A DNA stretch of 64,000 bases from the NCBI GenBank assembly GCA_023014485.1, contig JAJOZX010000939.1, forward strand, positions 963,501-1,027,500. The letters are read 5' to 3'. The notes beneath the pieces were generated by a model. It searched no databases, was not told the DNA's origin, and saw only the letters and a list, made by a program, of their open reading frames with translations. The translations under genes were made by a program, and so were the position numbers. Of this stretch, positions 11,180-21,915 are shown piece by piece (within the stretch, counting starts at the first letter, position 1; every line of letters begins with the position of its first letter). Origin of the DNA: Bathynomus jamesi. Taxonomy: Eukaryota > Arthropoda > Malacostraca > Isopoda > Cirolanidae.

Positions 11180-12150
11180 GATCTAAACGATTGATAGTCA
11201 AAATTAATGAATGGAGAGAACCCTTCACTTACTACCATTAACTTCGACCACTGGGGTTGGTCATGGACACTTCTTGTGTCTTTAAGACGATTACTTCTCA
11301 TTCTATGCCATTCCCATTCCCATCTTCGATCCTCAAATGAAAATGACCATAAGTGAAAAATCCATATTTGACAAAAACGTGTCTTGATTTGGGACAAAAT
11401 GTTTTCATCGCTGAAACGGCGCCAGATGGGAAGGGCTAATATTTCCTAACCTAACTTATTTTAACCAATCATAACCTAACCTAACATTAGCCTAACCAAT
11501 CAGAACCTAACTTATCGTACCTAACCAATCATAACTTAACCTAACATTAGCCTAACCAATCAGAACGTAACTTAACCAATAGTAATTTAACCCGAACAAA
11601 AGTGGGAAAGGTCGTGAATGGGAATGAAAATGACATGAAATGGGAATGGCATAGAATTGGGTGAAATCTTTAAAACGTTCAATCAGTTTCTTACAGCTGT
11701 ATGATCCATTGGGGTATCATTTCACTCAATGTCATTCCGATTTCATTCCGCGCCCAAGAGTGAGAATATCAAAGGTGGCACTTTGAATTAGGTCTATTTC
11801 CAATTCATGCCATTCTCATTCTAATCCACGGCTTCCCCACTTTGGTCCAGGTTAGGTTAACTTAGGTTAGGCTAGGTTACGATAGGTTAGGTTAGGTTTG
11901 GTTAGGTTAGTGCTAGGTTAGGTTAAATTAAGTTGAGTTAGAAAACGTTAGCCATTCCCATTTGGCGCCTTTAAGGCGAATGGGAATGGAGTGACATTGT
12001 TTTTCAAACCAACAAACAATTTTCTCAAATGTGAATTTTTCACTTTGTGCATTTTCATTTGCGGACCAATAAGAGGAATGGGAATGACATTGAGTGGGAA
12101 GTAATCATCGATTGGATCTCTCTTTGGGTGCAATTGGTTGAATTCATTGG
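11180..12150. mobile_element. Foldback element with degenerate CCTAA / TTAGG tracts
   Basis: The two outer parts are inverted relative to each other. ATTCTATGCCATTCCCATTC with TCAAATGAAAATGACC on the left (11290-11355) faces GCATTTTCATTTGCGG with GGGAATGACATTGAGTGGGA on the right (12045-12105). Inside them, 11445-11600 is rich in CCTAAC and 11848-11940 is rich in GGTTAGGTTAGG, so these tracts are inverted too. No protein is coded. The motif GGGAATGGCAT recurs several times. The exact ends are not certain. Confidence 0.55.
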
Positions 12151-12324
12151 CTACAGATCGAGAATTGTTCCTTTCTTTCGCTTACATAAAAACCAACTGC
12201 ATTCGCTCATCTTTCATTAATTTTTGTAGCATTTTTCACCCGAAAGGTACAAAAGACAAAAAGTTAATAAATGTTATAATGCCTAGGGATTTTGACCTTT
12301 GAGCACCCTATATAAATATATATA

Positions 12325-12817
12325 TCATGATGAAGGGAACGCCAGAAAGATAAAAAACATTCTTTAATTTTTAAGCAACAAACCCTATAAATCAACTCCT
12401 CAGCAAACCAACCAACTCTTACATACGTAATCACGCGCGCAACAACGATCGTCCGATTTCGCAATCAAATTTTAATATTCTCTCCAGTGGCAGCTCTCAA
12501 CTCAATCTTAATTTATTATTTATTTATTTATTATTTATTTATTATTTATTCATTTATTTATTTATAAACTTAAACTGAATATCAACTCCGATGAATCCTC
12601 GGTTAAATTTTATTTTATATTTTATGTCTGTTCTAATCTTTTTTTTTTGTAATTTTAACTATAAATTTTAAGTTTTTAACTTTAACTTGGTTATTTTAAT
12701 TTAAAAGCTTTTATATTAATTAACCCTGATGATGGAATATGTGTGTTCCGAAATGTTGGTGTTGATTAAAAATTGAAGAATGTTTTTTATCTTTCTGGTG
12801 TTCCTTTTCATTATCAA
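12325..12817. mobile_element. Foldback pair of Penelope-type ends (PLE family 3)
   Basis: Arms of about 60-70 bp (sharing GCCAGAAAGATAAAAAACAT with one difference) face each other across a 350-bp AT-rich centre. The right arm carries a hammerhead-like fold just inside it, as the ends of the other PLEs in this window do. The left arm keeps only a decayed version. No RT remains. Confidence 0.55.
12720..12764 (+). ncRNA. Hammerhead-ribozyme-like fold, PLE family 3
   Basis: The core CTGATGA (12726-12732) and GAAA (12750-12753) are separated by a 4-bp stem II (GGAA/TTCC). Stem III is minimal (one A-T pair). Stem I begins with three pairs (ACC/GGT). One unpaired T sits between the core A and stem II, as in family 1. 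This is a visual fold; activity is untested. Confidence 0.5.
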
Positions 12818-12845
12818 ATTACGCTTTCTTTGCAACCACTCCATA

Positions 12846-12846
12846 G

Positions 12847-12906
<60 letters not shown>
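12846..12906. repeat. (TA)n microsatellite
   Basis: About 60 bp of uninterrupted TA repeats with one late CG interruption. Confidence 0.95.
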
Positions 12907-13219
12907 GTATATATAAGGAAGAAATAACAGTAACATAAAGTCTCTTCCATAATTTTTACCTATAAAACCACTCATAAAATAAGATTTATTTTTACTATAT
13001 CATTATCAGAGAACAGTTTAATAGAATCCAACAAAACAAATGTCGTGTCTGTTCCGTGTGAGAATACGTGTCTGTAATTTTAATTTCCGGATAATAAACA
13101 GAGAAATGACAGGAAATCAAATCAAATCTAATATCACTACGAGTAATGAGCTTCCGTTTTCTCTTATATGCTAATGAAGGCATTGCCTGAGCAAGTATAA
13201 TTACTAAGTTATTATAAAC

Positions 13220-13225
<6 letters not shown>

Positions 13226-13261
<36 letters not shown>

Positions 13262-13340
13262 GGTCCAAAAGTCTGTTGCTTGGACGCATTCTAAACTATT
13301 CGGGGTGGTGGTGGTGTCAATAGACTTTTGGGCCACCCTG
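13226..13340. mobile_element. 84-bp mariner-type MITE beside a (TA)n array
   Basis: The TA array (13226-13256) is followed by an 84-bp unit. Its ends, AGGGTGGTCCAAAAGTCTG and the inverse of GACTTTTGGGCCACCCTG, are mariner terminal repeats almost meeting in the middle. It resembles the ends of the element at 19129-20249 (CAGGGTGATCCAAAAGTC). TA flanks the right side. Confidence 0.7.
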
Positions 13341-13532
13341 TACATACTCTCGTTTGTTGCCATACTTGACAAATGTTTATAGTCGGTATTTCGTAACATA
13401 GTCTGCGATAATGTAGTATGCGATTCGTTTAATATTGTTTATGACTTAGTTGGATTCTGTATATAAGGACAATTTTTAATAAATGAATAGAAGCGCTTTA
13501 GTGATAAAAATAGCTATTACGTTATTATAATT

Positions 13533-13613
13533 CAGGGGTTCCCAAATTGTGTTCCGCGGAACACTTCTCACGGTATACAAGTGTTCCGCGGAACACCAAT
13601 TTGGGAACCCCTG
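13533..13613. mobile_element. 81-bp palindromic hAT-type MITE
   Basis: It begins CAGGGGTTCCCAAATTG and ends with the inverse, and is nearly palindromic throughout (GTGTTCCGCGGAACAC on each side). It is flanked by an exact 8-bp duplication, TTATAATT, at 13525-13532 and 13614-13621. The CAGGGG ends and 8-bp duplication are diagnostic of hAT elements. Confidence 0.88.
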
Positions 13614-13844
13614 TTATAATTGTTGCGATATTACGGTAATTTTAACGGAGAACATACGTATAATCATTAATTGGATTATTGTTAGTTATTTGTATTTAAT
13701 TTGGACTTTAAGCCAATTTGGCCTTTAAATGCTCATATTAATTAAAAGATAAAACATATAAATTTATAGAGTTTTATAGTATGAATAATTTGATTTAATT
13801 ATTATATGAAGGTTATTAGTTAGAGAAGGACGTGGCACTGATAT

Positions 13845-14155
13845 TATTAGGAGAGATGCGTTTGGTCATTACTTTTCATTCTAATCCGCGGTCCACAACT
13901 GAGAATGTTCGAAGTAAGAATTCCAAATGTAAGAAGTTTGCTGATTTGGGGAGGGTTAAAAAGAGACCGTGAAGCAAATGTGGGTTCGAGGGGGTATTTT
14001 TATGAGAAGACAAACTTAAAATGAGAAACCGTGCAATGAGAATAAAAAGGGATCGATTTGAGAATTTTCTCTTTTTGAGATTCTCATTCGCGGACTTATC
14101 ATTCTTGGACAGAGACTGAAATGGGAATAACATTAAATGAATGGGAAGAGACTGT
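13845..14155. repeat. Foldback-type repeat related to 11180-12150
   Basis: Shares words such as CATTCTAATCCGCGG, TTCTCATTCGCGGAC and AATGGGAATAACATTAAATG with the foldback element upstream, arranged as loose inverted halves. Non-coding; ends uncertain. Confidence 0.45.
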
Positions 14156-15160
14156 GTTTAGCTTTGTGTGTATATTCTTCACTACCGTACGAAACCACGA
14201 AAATCTCTGGAATACACATCAAGCGCATTACAATACGACCTGCGCGCGTTTGTCAACCTTAATTAAAGGTGTAGCCATAGATTCAAACTTATCCTTTTTT
14301 TATTGAGCATCATTAAGTATTATGAAGAAAAGGGATATAATGAAAGTCACACATTACAGATTAATAGGCTAACAAAGACCCCGCAAGGTCCACCCCAGCT
14401 TAGCCCAAGAAAGAAGTTAGAAAAAAAGAAGTAAATGAAAATAGAGAATACTAAAAACCCTCATACCATGCTTATACTCAAAATAAAACCTTGTAAATTT
14501 AGAACTTATAACTTCTTTTTGAGGATGCGTTCTAGAGGAATTTTGTCCTCCTTTTGGGTATCAAAGCTTCTTATCAGATAATATAATAACGTCTTTTAAT
14601 GATATATATATAACTGCTTTAGAGAGAAGAAATGATCTTAAAAACTTCCTTTTTGACAGACTTGAGACAATAGAAGATAATATTTCCACGCGTAGAAGGT
14701 TGCGGAAAGTCTTTGTTTTCTGTGTACACACGTAAATGTGTAAAGCTTTCATACAGGAATAATAAAGTTACTCTTCTTCCATTACCCGCTGCTCACAGAA
14801 AATGTTATTAAAGAAAATTTATAGAAAATTAGGAAAAATTATAATGAAAACGAATAGGTGAGGTTACCTTTTTTTTTTGGTTAGGTTGTCAAGTTAAATT
14901 AGGTAATTTAGATTAGGTTAAATGCTGCCATCCACAAATGAAAATGTGAAAATATCAATTTCGTAAAGTAGCTAAACTTGTGTGTGTGTGTGTAGTAGGC
15001 AAACTCCTATGTGTGTGTTTTCTTTGACTGAATGTTTGAATCTGCGTTCATGGAACATTTATATATTGTATTTATAAAGAGGATTTTTTATCATCTTAAG
15101 TGAATTTCATTGTATACATAATTTGGAAGTCTTGCATAATTTTCAAAACCTAGTTCACGG
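14156..15160. other. No recognisable feature
   Basis: About 1 kb of AT-rich sequence with a short GT run near 14980. I see no supported gene, no terminal repeats and no structured RNA. Confidence 0.5.
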
Positions 15161-15166
15161 TATATA

Positions 15167-15167
<1 letters not shown>

Positions 15168-15226
<59 letters not shown>

Positions 15227-15899
15227 GAGGAGTGATCAAAAAGTATCGATAATTTTATTGCTACGGACAAATGAATGCAAATAAGAAATAATCGTTTACA
15301 TATGTGAGTCTTCCTGCCATCTGGCGTCTGCAGAAGCAAAATCTGCTACCATGAGTCAGTAGTTGGTTGGAGCGCTTAAAGAGAGGGTGTGTTTTTGCAG
15401 TACGTCGAAATCTTGGAAATGGAGCAACGCGTGTTCGGAGACGAACGAAATGATTAAAATAACTTTTGGAAATGATGCTCTCAGTGTAGCTAACGTTTAA
15501 AATGGCACAAAAAGTTTAAAAATGAGAAGTGGAAGGGCGGCCACTGCGTTCCTTGTCTTCAAGCGATGTTTCTCCATTTTTAAACTTTTTGTGCCATTTG
15601 TAAACGTTAGCTACACTGAGAGCATCATTTCTAAAAGCTGCTTTAATCATTTCGTTCGTCTCCGATGCAGATTTTCCAAGTTTGGCACGCGCGTTGCTCC
15701 ATTTCCGAGATTTCGACGTACTGCTAAAACACACCCTCTCTTTAAGCGCTCCAACCAACTACTAACTCATGGTAGCAGATTTTGCTTCAGACTGCAGACG
15801 CCAGATGGTAGGAAGACTCACATATGTAAACGGTTATTTCTTATTTGCATTCATTTGTCCGTAGCAATAAAATTATCGATACTTTTTGATCACTCCTCG
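15168..15899. mobile_element. Mariner-derived palindrome (foldback), 674 bp, next to (TA)n
   Basis: After a TA array (15168-15225), two nearly identical arms of about 310-330 bp lie head to head (15226-15540 and 15565-15899). They begin CGAGGAGTGATCAAAAAGTA and end with its inverse. Each arm contains the start of a mariner transposase, including the DNA-binding part (KWHKKFKNGETSLEDKERSG on the minus strand) and the GRPS linker. The catalytic domain is absent. The right arm keeps an 80-codon open frame (15516-15758, minus). A transcript would form a long double-stranded hairpin. Confidence 0.8.
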
Positions 15900-15909
15900 T
15901 ATATATATA

Positions 15910-16014
15910 ACCTTTAGCTTTTCACTCCTCCTTAGACCTACAGTTTAACGTGGAATCCGAACCACGTCCCACCAGCAGCCCAGCGTCTTAACCACTAGGC
16001 CACCCAGGGTGCCC
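15910..16014 (-). repeat. tRNA-derived SINE
   Basis: On the minus strand, an A box (TGGCCTAGTGGTTAAGACG, near 16000) and a B box-like GGTTCGGATTCCA (near 15960) stand at tRNA-like spacing. The tail runs into a TA array at 15900. Mismatched stems argue against a working tRNA. Confidence 0.65.
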
Positions 16015-16152
16015 ACTTATCTACCAACCACTTTTTTTATTGTGTAGAAGGATGAACAGCTGGGTTTTGCTGCGCATCGGCTGCCGTTACCGGGTCTCAA
16101 ACCCGAGGCCGATGGATTCGTAGTCAGCGACGCTAACCACTACACCACCGAG

Positions 16153-16157
<5 letters not shown>
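16015..16157 (-). repeat. tRNA-derived SINE, second type
   Basis: On the minus strand, the A box TGGTGTAGTGGTTAGCG (near 16145) and B box GGGTTTGAGACCC (near 16098) are both clear. A body of about 60 bp ends in an A-rich tail (AATAAAAAAAG). It lies in tandem and in the same orientation as the SINE just downstream. Confidence 0.75.

Positions 16158-16197
<40 letters not shown>
16158..16197. repeat. (TA)n microsatellite
   Basis: A TA array between the SINE head and the 3' end of LINE family A. Confidence 0.95.
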
Positions 16198-16198
<1 letters not shown>

Positions 16199-17600
16199 TT
16201 AATACTTATACTTTCTGAGGGTTTGAACAAAAGTTCAGGATGAACCTACGGTCGACCCCTCTGCACAGCATCCCGCCTCATTTGCGGGAGTTGGTGGAGG
16301 GGGAATTGCTTTCTGATCTCCTTCTGCCTTCGTAGCCAGCCGCACATGGCTGGTCAGGGACTTTGTACAGGAACCTGTCCAGCTGTTTCTTGAAATTATT
16401 TAGGTTGGTGTGCTGGAGGATCCTCACTTCTTTGGGAAGTACATCAAAAAAATTTGGGTCTTCTATTCAGAGGATATTTTCCATCCTTGTTTTCATGCCC
16501 CCGTGTCCCACCGTAGCTGGGACGGTACAAAATCTGCCTCTTCTCTCATTCCAGTGTGTTTCTATTTCGTTTCTAAATTTAGTGACAAAACCATTGAGTA
16601 TTTTCCATACGTACGAGTCTTTTAATATATACCGCTCGCGTCTTCTTTGTAGAGAGTAGAGTTTCAGGGATTGTAGTTGAGACCAGTAGTCTCTATCTTT
16701 GGTTTCCTCTATCTTAAATGTAAAAGTCCTTTGTATGGCTTCTACTGTATGTTTGCAATGTCTCCTTTTCTGTATGGGCTTGTGAGTACTAAGCAATACT
16801 CAAGTATTAATAGGACTAGATTTTTTCATATAATTTTAGCATGACGTTTGCTTTTCTGCTGTGGAAGCTCCTCCAGATGATTTCCATTGTTGTAATTTCA
16901 ATGTTATAGTTCTTTCTTAATTCTGCATCCGACGACTTTATTACTCGAAGAGCCCTGACTTGTAGGTTTGATGTTATCTGATTGGCTTGCAGAACTTTGT
17001 ACTCTTTATTCTGTACCACCTTGTTGTTCCCATATCTTAGATGTTTGAATTTTTCTTCGTTGAATTTCATATTGTCTTCTTCCCACTTGAATAATGCTTC
17101 ATTGTCATTTTGTAATTTTTCTATGTCACCTTCGTTTGATATTTCTTTGCATATCTTTGTGTCATCTGCGAAACATGATACAATATTGTCATTAACATCT
17201 GCAGAAATGTCTGCAATCATTATTATAAACAGCAAGGGAGCTAATACGTACCTTGTGGAACAGAGCTCATGACTTCTGAGACCTCAGATTAACTCCACTT
17301 ACAACCACTCTTTGTGTTCTTTGAGTCAGAAAATTAAATATCGATCTTCCCAACTTTCTAGTAATTCCTGTTGCGTTTGCGTGCTATAATTTCATCGTCA
17401 CATTTATCAACGGCTTTAGCAAAGTCAGTATATATTACATCTCTGTTTTGTTCTCAACACAATGTTTCCAGTATTTTCTCCTGGTCGTCTAATAGCTGTG
17501 ATAGGCATGATCTTTCAGCTCTGAAGCCATGTTGGTTTGGATTGTATAAATTCTTTTCTTGTAGGTAGTAAGTAGTTTTACCGCTAATTATACATTCAAA

Positions 17601-18361
17601 CAGTGGCGACTCGTGACTTTCAGTTATAGGGGTGCTGCTTCAGAAATTGCGAACAATTGTGTCGATTATATATATATATGAGAGAGAGAGAAAGTCGAAT
17701 AGATAAATAGATAACTACTCACTACTCAGTCATAAAAATAAGTAAAATAGTATCATAAAATCAATTATAGGGTACTTACGCTTAACGGGTAATTTCGAAT
17801 TTGCCAAAAATTTTATTTATAAACAAATTCCATTCTTCTGTTTTTATTCTGAGCGAAAAAATATTCTAAGAAATGAAAGCTATATATTGTAAATAATCCA
17901 ATTATTATATAATTAGCTTCAATCTCACGACAAAAAATAAATGATAACGAATCATTGATAAATGCAATTCGGAAATTAAATTTCGAATAAGCAAACGATA
18001 CAGCAACACAACTACCACGTCAAACAAACAAATCGGCACTGCTCTGTCCACAGTGCTTTGGATCCTCTTAAACTCGCGATTCTGACTCGCTCTTCGTACG
18101 TCCGGCACCGAGGTTTCAAGCGTTTCGAACAAAATCTGGAACTGTTAAGTACGCAGTTCCACGGGAAGGCTGAAGCTACTTTCGTGATTCATTCGTTCGG
18201 CATTGAAATAGTTTAAGGAAAAAAGGATATAATCTGATTTAAAAACTCAAAGTTCATTGAAAAAAAACAATCAGAGAGGCTATTTTAAATATTTAAATAT
18301 AAAGATCATAAGATCATGGGGGTGCTGCAGTTCCACAGTGCCTACCTGCGAGCAGCTCCTG
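17601..18361. mobile_element. hAT-type non-autonomous element inside LINE A
   Basis: It begins CAGTGGCGACTCGTGAC and ends with the inverse of CAGGAGCTGCTCG. It is flanked by an exact 8-bp duplication, CATTCAAA (17593-17600 and 18362-18369). Removing it rejoins the RT text between LVKCFE and IISGK. No transposase is coded. Both ends also carry GGGTGCTGC in the same orientation. Confidence 0.85.
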
Positions 18362-19128
18362 CATTCAAAGCACTTTACAAGATGGAAGGTGAGAGCGATT
18401 GGCCGATAATTTTTAGGCATTGCTCTGTTACCACCTTTAAATAAGGAGGTAATGTTCGCGTTCTTTAATGGAAGTGGAATTTGCTCTGTGTCGAGTGATT
18501 TTCTCCAGAGTAAGTATAAGGCTTGGCAATACTCTCTTTACATTTCTTCAGAAACGTGGCCTGGTGCCGAATTTTCTCGCATTTGTGATGGAACCTTCAT
18601 TATATCTCCTTCCAGGAACTCTAAGTCTATTAATAGGTTCACGTCTGAACTTGTTCTTGGTTGATTTGTATCAATGTAAAAAAATTCATCTAAATTTTCT
18701 ACTTTCTTCTCGGACTTAAGGCTGCTAAAAACAGAGTTAAATTGTTCTTTAAGAAGTTCGCTCAGTTTTTGGGGCCATTTTTGTATTTGGTCGCTCCATC
18801 TATCAACGGACCAATATGTTCTTTACACTGCATTTTTCTTTTCGCAAACGTGTAGAAGTATTTTGGGTTATTTTTTATGTTTTCTGCTACCTTGTTTTCC
18901 TCCTCGTTTGTCTTATGGAAGAATGTTTGTTTTAGGTCCAGTTCTATTTCGCATATTTTTTTCCAGTTTGTCTTCTTGCTTCAGTCCTGCACCTGTGGGG
19001 ATTTTTTACGGTTTGTTTCCATCGTCTAAATAGTGTCCTGATTGTTCTCTCTAGCTTGCTACTTTTTCTTTTTTTGTCTCTTTGGAACATGTTTCAGCAA
19101 TATATGTTTAGTTTCATTTTCTATTATA

Positions 19129-20249
19129 CAGGGTGATCCAAAAGTCCCTATCTATTTTGCTGAAATAATTATATTTCTATTTTACTTTCTACAGGCCATA
19201 GATGATGATGGATGCACAAGAACGTGTGATGGTAGTAACACTACGTACCCATGGGAAGAAGTGCAAAGAAATTCGAGAAAAATTCGAAAGAATATTTCAC
19301 AAACCAGGACCGACAGACAAAGCAATTCGCGAGCTGGTCATTTAAAAGAACAGGATCTGTTCATGATGAGGCAAACTCTGGACGTCCAGGTACCCCTCAA
19401 AAAATGTTGAATTGGTAAGAGATGCCTTTGAAACAAACCCTAGAACTAAGCATACCAAAAACGACTGTTCTAAGGACTTTAAAATCAACATTAAAAAAAG
19501 AAAAGTTACCATATTTAAGTGATACATGAGTTACACGAAGAGGATTATCCAAGACAAGCCGCCATGTGCACAGACTTGATTGAAAAGATCATACCGAAAA
19601 CTTATTAAACCACATTCTCTTCAGCGATGAGGCGACATTCCACACATACGGAAAAGTTAATCGACATAATTGTCGTATCTGGGCTAGTGAAACACCAACC
19701 TAATTCTACGAATGGGAGAGAGATTCCCCCAAAATTAATGTCTGGTTGGGTATGACAAGATCGAAGATTTACGGATCTTTTTTCTTTGCAGAAGCTACCG
19801 TAACAGGGCCAATTTATCTTGACATGCTTGAGCAGTTTCTTGAACCCCACTTCGTTCAGATGGCATTCTCGACACTGTTGTCTTTCAACAAGATGGAGAA
19901 TTGGTGGATTGGACGAGGTGGAAACAGGCCCTGGGCAGCACGATCTCTGGATTTAACATCATTAGACTTCTTTGTGTGGGTCTTTATAAAGTCTGAGTTT
20001 ACCAAACAAGAGTTACAGACCTGCAGAATCTGCGAACCCACATTGTCGCGGCAGTCTCTAAAATAACCCTAGAGATGCTTGAGAATGCGTTCCGCAATGC
20101 AGTGGACAGATTTGAGATTTGCAGATTTGCTCACGTCGAATCTTAGACCTAAGCTTGATAAATAAATATATATCTAATTGTGTTACTACATTTTCATCCT
20201 AAAATACTATTATTTCAGCAAAATAGATAGGGACTTTTGGACCACCCTG
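19129..20249 (+). mobile_element. Mariner-like element inside LINE A, 1121 bp
   Basis: The terminal repeats of about 41 bp (CAGGGTGATCCAAAAGTCCC) differ at one position between the two ends and are flanked by TA. It is near full length for a mariner. Confidence 0.9.
19203..20130 (+). pseudogene. Mariner transposase, full-length but multiply broken
   Basis: Recognisable blocks in order are a helix-turn-helix start (AQERVMVVTLRTHGKKCKE), the linker SGRPGTPQKM (near 19380) and LFSDEATFHTYGKVNRHNC, which holds the first catalytic Asp (near 19625). These are followed by IYGSFFFAEATVTGPIYL, a degenerate second-Asp region in which QQDG reads FNKMEN, and SLDLTSLDFFVW in place of SPDLTPLDF. At least three frame changes and several stops are present. 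The second catalytic Asp appears lost. It is inactive as a source of protein, although its ends look mobilisable. Confidence 0.8.
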
Positions 20250-20394
20250 TAGACAATACTACTACTGGAATCTTCTTGCCAATTTACCTTCTTTAAATCT
20301 TTATTTACACTTTCCCAATCTACTTTCTTTGAATTTATATCTAACCCTTGAAATATTCCTTCTGATGGGATGGGATTTTTGATTTCTGGTTAAC

Positions 20395-20800
20395 TTTAAT
20401 TGTACATAAGTCTGGAGCCATAGGGTAAAATAAGTAATTCATGTTTTTCCGTTTATGCAAGTGCCCATGATGTCTTTGAGCAATGAAGAACGCATCCAGG
20501 TAATTCTGCTCGTAGGAAATCGGAGTCAGGGAGAGGTCGCTGAGGAATTTAACAGATTGCATCCGGACCGCGCGCCGATAAAAATAACACACAGCTGTGT
20601 CGGCAAACTTGTAGCAAATTCAGGGAAACGGGATCCATAGGAGATAAACCACGCAGTGGACCTCCGAGGACATCCACCGACGATGACACAGCCGCTACCA
20701 TCCTCGCTCATTTCACAAACAGTCCACAAAAGACTCTTCGGCGTTTTTATTGCCGTTTTTATCATTTTGCCCTATGGTTCCAGACTTACGGGACACCCTG
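20395..20800 (+). mobile_element. Mariner deletion derivative inside LINE A, 406 bp
   Basis: The right end (TTCCAGACTTACGGGACACCCTG) is intact and followed by TA. The left end matches it from CATAAGTCTGG onward but has lost the outermost ten bases. Inside, 20467-20637 encodes only a transposase N-terminal helix-turn-helix (MMSLSNEERIQVILLVGNRS); the catalytic part is deleted. Confidence 0.8.
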
Positions 20801-21699
20801 TATATCAATTAAGTTATGGTTGGAGAAGTTTATGTGCTTTACCTTTTTATTTATTATTATCTCCTTGTTATTTGTCAAAATTAATTCCAAAACGTTCCCT
20901 TTTCTTGTGGCTTCACAGATTTCCTGAGTAAGTACATAAAATTCCATAATATCTAGTAGCATTATTACCTGGGTTTTCTGAGTTTTGTCATCTTTTGCAA
21001 TGTTACCATGAAACTTCTCAACATATATAACTTTGTAATTTTTCTTCCACGTTATGAATGGAAAATTAAAATCCCTGCAAATTAAAATATTAGTTACTGC
21101 AGTCTCAAGTAATTTTAATATGTCTTCTATTTCATTTGTAACGAATTGGAATTCACTTTATGTGGTGACTGGTGGTCTGTAGACGTTCTTAATGGTTAGG
21201 TTCAGTTCTTTTACTTCTAATATAATAATATGATTTGCTTACCTCCACCTCAAATGTGTATTTGTTTTTCGCGTAGATGCAACGCCCTCCTTCTCGTCCA
21301 GCAACTCTATCTGCTCTGTATATGTTGTAGTCCAGTATTGCTATTTTAGTATCCTCTATGCAGTTTTTATAGCCTTTTTCGCAGTTATGTAAGTGTGTTT
21401 TCGTTAGTCATATGATATCTATGCTGGTTTCCAGAGCTAAATTTTGTATGCTTGTGTATAATGAAATTATAGGGTTTTTAATCTTCGTGCTCGGATTTTC
21501 TAGATAATGGTCGTTTCCTGGTCGATGTTGTAGGTTCCATTCTGGTGTTTGGTGTTCCAGTTTTGGTTGGGCCGCTGCACTTTGGAGTACTGGAGCTGTG
21601 ACCCTTGATACCATTGTGGATGTATTAACGGTGGGTGCTGTTGAATAGAAGGGTGATGTATTTAATGCTGGGGGTGCATATATCTGCAAAGTTGTGTTT

Positions 21700-21702
<3 letters not shown>

Positions 21703-21743
<41 letters not shown>

Positions 21744-21908
21744 CAACCTTTCAAATGTTCCGCGCGATGATTCCTCATTTCACGAAGGTCAAGCTTGTCG
21801 CCTCTCCTCTCGAGTTGGCCCGGTGAAGTAGTAAGTTGGTTTCTTGTACTCGCCACCTCACATAGACAGGTACGCCCGGCTCATCGGGGATTGTTCTGAG
21901 CCAGGCGT
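21703..21908 (-). mobile_element. (CA)n array and LINE family B 3' end
   Basis: A CA array (21703-21739) is followed by a 160-bp piece matching the 3' end of LINE B (AAGGTCAAGCTTGTCG, GGCTCATCGGGG). Non-coding, severely 5'-truncated, and followed by a TA run where a mariner begins. Confidence 0.7.
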
Positions 21909-21915
21909 ATATATA

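Larger units (their letters stand above)
16467..21689 (-). pseudogene. LINE family A ORF2: AP-endonuclease plus reverse transcriptase, broken
   Basis: From the N-terminal side, a P/Q-rich lead (MQIYAPPALN) runs into endonuclease blocks: IISLYTSIQN, YNIYRADRVAGREGG (near 21320), CRDFNFPFI (near 21070) and a TRKGN motif (near 20915). After a linker come RT blocks: NYRPIALTFHLVKCFE (near 18400), NQHGFRAERSCLSQL (near 17530), YTDFAKAVDK (near 17410), SSVPQGTYVLAPLLF (near 17245) and SCFADDTK (near 17175). A C-terminal block, RRRERYILKDSYVWKIL, is near 16630. This is CR1-like. Stops and frameshifts are numerous, and the RT is physically split by the insert at 17601-18361. The FADD box is intact. 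Confidence 0.78.
16198..21703 (-). mobile_element. LINE family A, near full length, with three nested elements
   Basis: Read on the minus strand, an endonuclease (21450-20810) is followed by a linker (20390-20250 and 19125-18700), the RT (18470-16816) and a C-terminal end. The 3' end carries the family words GGTCGACCCCTCTGC and TTGCGGGA also seen at 40950 and 62160. It is interrupted by a hAT-type MITE, a mariner and a mariner derivative. Its 3' end abuts a TA array and its 5' end a CA array. Confidence 0.8.

Noticed and set aside
11848..11940. Telomere (TTAGG)n
   Set aside because: The motif is degenerate, short, matched by an inverted CCTAA tract nearby and embedded in a foldback element. 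It is not a chromosome end.
16085..16157. Functional tRNA gene on the minus strand
   Set aside because: A and B boxes are good, but I could not form a clean acceptor stem and anticodon arm, and a SINE-like body and A-rich tail follow.
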